In this document: in pieces, positions 32,274-34,198 of the stretch | Numbering within the stretch: position 1 is the first letter of the stretch | Layout of the letters: each line of letters opens with the position of its first letter | Assembly (NCBI GenBank): GCA_033811195.1 | Contig: JAPXOZ010000018.1 | Span: 1-34,198, forward strand | DNA from: Cacconaster sp033811195 | GTDB lineage: Bacteria > Bacteroidota > Bacteroidia > Bacteroidales > UBA932 | DNA length: 34,198 nt | Direction: 5' to 3' | Notes under the pieces: generated by a model | The model's input: the letters and a program-made list of their open reading frames with translations, nothing else | Databases searched by the model: none | Told to the model about the DNA's origin: nothing | Made by a program: the position numbers and the translations under genes

Positions 32274-32306
32274 ATAGTGAGTAGCCCATATCGAACTACT
32301 CACTAT
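32274..32306. repeat. 11-bp inverted repeat downstream of the collagen-like gene
   Basis: ATAGTGAGTAG (32274-32284) pairs perfectly with CTACTCACTAT (32296-32306) around an 11-base loop. On the minus strand it lies 56 bases after the collagen-like gene's stop. It has no T run, so it could be a factor-dependent terminator, an mRNA 3'-end stabiliser or a binding site. Confidence 0.5.
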
Positions 32307-32362
32307 AGTGTACATTGTTATAGGAAGTGACCCACTGCTAAGTTACTCCCTCTGATTGTGCA

Positions 32363-34198
32363 TTATGGATATGACACACCTGTAGTACCATTATATCGTA
32401 TTATATTGATTTTAGGATCCGGTGCAGCAAGAATGAAGGTGTTGTTGTGGAAAGTTATAGATCCTTCAAATGGAGTACCAATAACATGTCCAGCAAGCAC
32501 AATACCATATCCGAAGCCGGTTGCTTGAGAATCATCAAAATACTGAGTCGCACGGTCAGAGGATAAGGTGGCATTCTTAACAGAGATATCCGTCTTCATT
32601 ACCTCAATTGCTGAATACTCATTACTATGAATTGTTCCTCCATCAACATCTAATTTATTAACTTGTCCTTCGGTCTTATTTTTGATCAATATTCCGGCTC
32701 GTTTGCCTAAAATATCCGTGTTAGTCAATTTAATTTTGGAGACAGGAAAAATAGAATGCTGCAAAATACCAAAATCCTTGTGGATGATTTTAGAATTTTC
32801 AAGTTCTAAAATATTGTCGGTAAACAGTGTAATACCGCTAGCGGCCGAATTTATAGTAGAGTTGTTGATGATCTTTAGGGTATTCCCTCTAAAAGTGGTA
32901 TCAGTTTGGAGACCACAACTGATTGCAGTACCGCTGGTGTTGAAAATATTAACCCCGTCAAAGGTTATAGTAGAATTGGAGCACTTTATCTTTATCTCTT
33001 TTTCAATCTCTAAATCACCATTGTTGAACGAGAAGCCGGATTGGTCATCCATAATTTCGATTTCAGGAACTGTCAATTTGTACCCATTTAAATAAAGATC
33101 AAAGAACCAACCAGTAATCACAAGCTTCCTATTCAGTGTAAAATCTCCATCTAAAAAATAAGCCCCCCCTCTCCGTGCTACATCTTCAAGCTTAGTATAG
33201 AATACTCTCAAAATACGGGAAGCTATATATTGTTTACCTTTATTGTCGAGAAGAGTTACTCTCAAAAGAGCCTCATCGCCATCAAACTCAACAGGCGTGG
33301 CTAGGGTAATTGTAGTACTATCGCATTTACCGTTGGTGAATACAGGTTTTGCAATTGTAATCTTGTCATTTGAACGTGTAACAATATCAGTTTCCGAAGA
33401 ATAGCCTGCACCTTCCGGTTTTATTTCTGCAATCAGAGCATTGTAGTTGTCTAAGGTCAAGCCGGTAAACTTAAGCGTCAATACGCTACCGTAATAGACA
33501 TCAATGGTATCGGCACCATCTGCAAATGCAATGGAAATGGCTGGAACACGTGGAACTGCGAGAACAATATTGGCTCCTGTGCTATCTGTTGCGGTCAAAA
33601 TGAAATAGACTACATCAGGGTTGCTGGTATAGTCAATTCTTTTAAACATGGAGTCGCCTCTCTCACCCTTTGCACCCGTTGCTCCGGTAGCTCCCCTATC
33701 GCCTTTATCGCCTTTGTCACCTTTGTCGCCTTTATCGCCTTTATCACCTTTGTCACCCTTATCACCTGTATCACCCTTATCACCTTTTGGACCTTGCTCT
33801 CCGGTGGCATAAATAAAATCACCATTAGAGTCCTTCATCTCTATCCAGGTCTGACCATTATCGGTAGAAATTTCCCAGATATTAGTAGTGCGGTTGATTC
33901 TTACCTGAGGGGTAATGGCATCAACACCATCTTTACCGTCCTCACCAGGCTCTCCCTGAGGTCCGGTAACAGGTATTTTTTCACCGTTGTTGTTTGTAAG
34001 GAATGCTCCGTCCACTGTCCAGTAATAAATACCATCTTCACCTAGGGCAACACCGATAACCGGTGTTATCCCATCTAAACCATCCTTTCCATCCTCACCG
34101 TCATTTCCATCCTTTCCATCAGCACCATCCTTTCCATCACTACCATCTGCTCCGTCAATTCCATCATTTCCATGCTTGATAGTGACGGATTCACCGGT
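32363..34198 (-). CDS. Collagen-like surface protein with DUF4988-like and beta-helix regions (5' end outside window)
   Basis: The last 611 residues are present; the frame is open to the window edge, and the codon at 34015 is an internal GTG (W-T-V-D-G), not a start. In order: a D-G-x tract (about 10-43, GADGSDGKDG type); a DUF4988-like block (ITPVIGVALGEDGIYYWTVD at about 44-63, then GEKIPVTG); a short GPQGEPGEDG tract; a second block NIWEISTDNGQTW; a collagen G-x-y run from GEQGPKG to GERGD with seven GDK triplets; a beta-sandwich region (about 185-335); and a C-terminal parallel beta-helix-like region (about 345-600) rich in N, T and I. Such Bacteroidales proteins are generally surface lipoproteins; the signal peptide is not visible here. 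Confidence 0.82.
   Translation of the reverse strand, partial: TGESVTIKHGNDGIDGADGSDGKDGADGKDGNDGEDGKDGLDGITPVIGVALGEDGIYYWTVDGAFLTNNNGEKIPVTGPQGEPGEDGKDGVDAITPQVRINRTTNIWEISTDNGQTWIEMKDSNGDFIYATGEQGPKGDKGDTGDKGDKGDKGDKGDKGDKGDKGDRGATGATGAKGERGDSMFKRIDYTSNPDVVYFILTATDSTGANIVLAVPRVPAISIAFADGADTIDVYYGSVLTLKFTGLTLDNYNALIAEIKPEGAGYSSETDIVTRSNDKITIAKPVFTNGKCDSTTITLATPVEFDGDEALLRVTLLDNKGKQYIASRILRVFYTKLEDVARRGGAYFLDGDFTLNRKLVITGWFFDLYLNGYKLTVPEIEIMDDQSGFSFNNGDLEIEKEIKIKCSNSTITFDGVNIFNTSGTAISCGLQTDTTFRGNTLKIINNSTINSAASGITLFTDNILELENSKIIHKDFGILQHSIFPVSKIKLTNTDILGKRAGILIKNKTEGQVNKLDVDGGTIHSNEYSAIEVMKTDISVKNATLSSDRATQYFDDSQATGFGYGIVLAGHVIGTPFEGSITFHNNTFILAAPDPKINIIRYNGTTGVSYP
33700..33768 (-). repeat. 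9-bp tandem repeat encoding Gly-Asp-Lys
   Basis: On the plus strand CCTTTATCG and CCTTTGTCA variants follow one another for about 70 bases, encoding seven GDK collagen triplets. The unit is 9 bp, so a gain or loss of copies by slippage keeps the frame and changes only the stalk length. Confidence 0.75.

Noticed and set aside
34013..34015. Start codon of the collagen-like protein at 34015
   Set aside because: The codon is GTG within W-T-V-D-G of a DUF4988-like block, and the frame stays open for 61 more codons to the window edge.

Overview
The window looks like a chromosomal segment from a Bacteroidales (Bacteroidota) bacterium. The evidence is: promoters of the Bacteroidota form TTTG-N19-TAnnTTTG; lipoproteins with BACON, fimbrillin-like and DUF4988-like regions; clade-typical DUF5606 and PUR/DUF3276 proteins; an HU of the ARNISKN type; and an arginine pathway built on the N-acyl-ornithine carbamoyltransferase ArgF'. 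I cannot place it to genus.

Layout. 1-2150: a leftward promoter for a gene outside the window, a BACON/EF-hand-loop/LRR lipoprotein, and a leftward pair made of a small RHH-like protein and a secreted TSCPD-domain protein. 2223-9383: a probable structured RNA followed by an arginine cluster (GNAT acyltransferase, argG, argC, argF', argB, M20 deacylase, argH). ArgF' carries P90, K236 and R278, as in the N-succinylornithine enzyme of Bacteroides fragilis, so the cluster probably runs on succinylated intermediates. argD is absent. 9380-11419 (minus): HU, a 29-residue mS38/bS22-like ribosomal protein, and RNase G. 11611-14696: lon and ung. 14703-21200: coaD, a double-thioredoxin secreted protein, an FAD/Fe-S D-lactate dehydrogenase-like protein and a UbiD-family decarboxylase, closely packed.

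21187-24555 is the most accessory-looking part. A lipoprotein with sixteen 27-residue BspA-type repeats is preceded by a 48-codon ORF, and the unit is flanked by inverted arrays of a degenerate heptanucleotide repeat, one of which runs through the ubiD stop codon. 24910-30373 (minus) is a housekeeping operon: nusB, yajC, ybbR-like, coaE, a TerB/DnaJ protein, DUF5606 and rimO. 30428-32095 holds a PUR protein and an AI-2E-family permease. 32132-32204 is an initiator tRNA on the minus strand. The right edge is the 3' part of a collagen-like, DUF4988-like, beta-helix surface protein that continues beyond the window.

I found no transposase, integrase, CRISPR array or defence operon. The best candidates for something undescribed are the structured RNA ahead of the arginine cluster, the secreted TSCPD protein, the 48-residue peptide beside the repeat lipoprotein, and the heptad arrays that bracket that locus.
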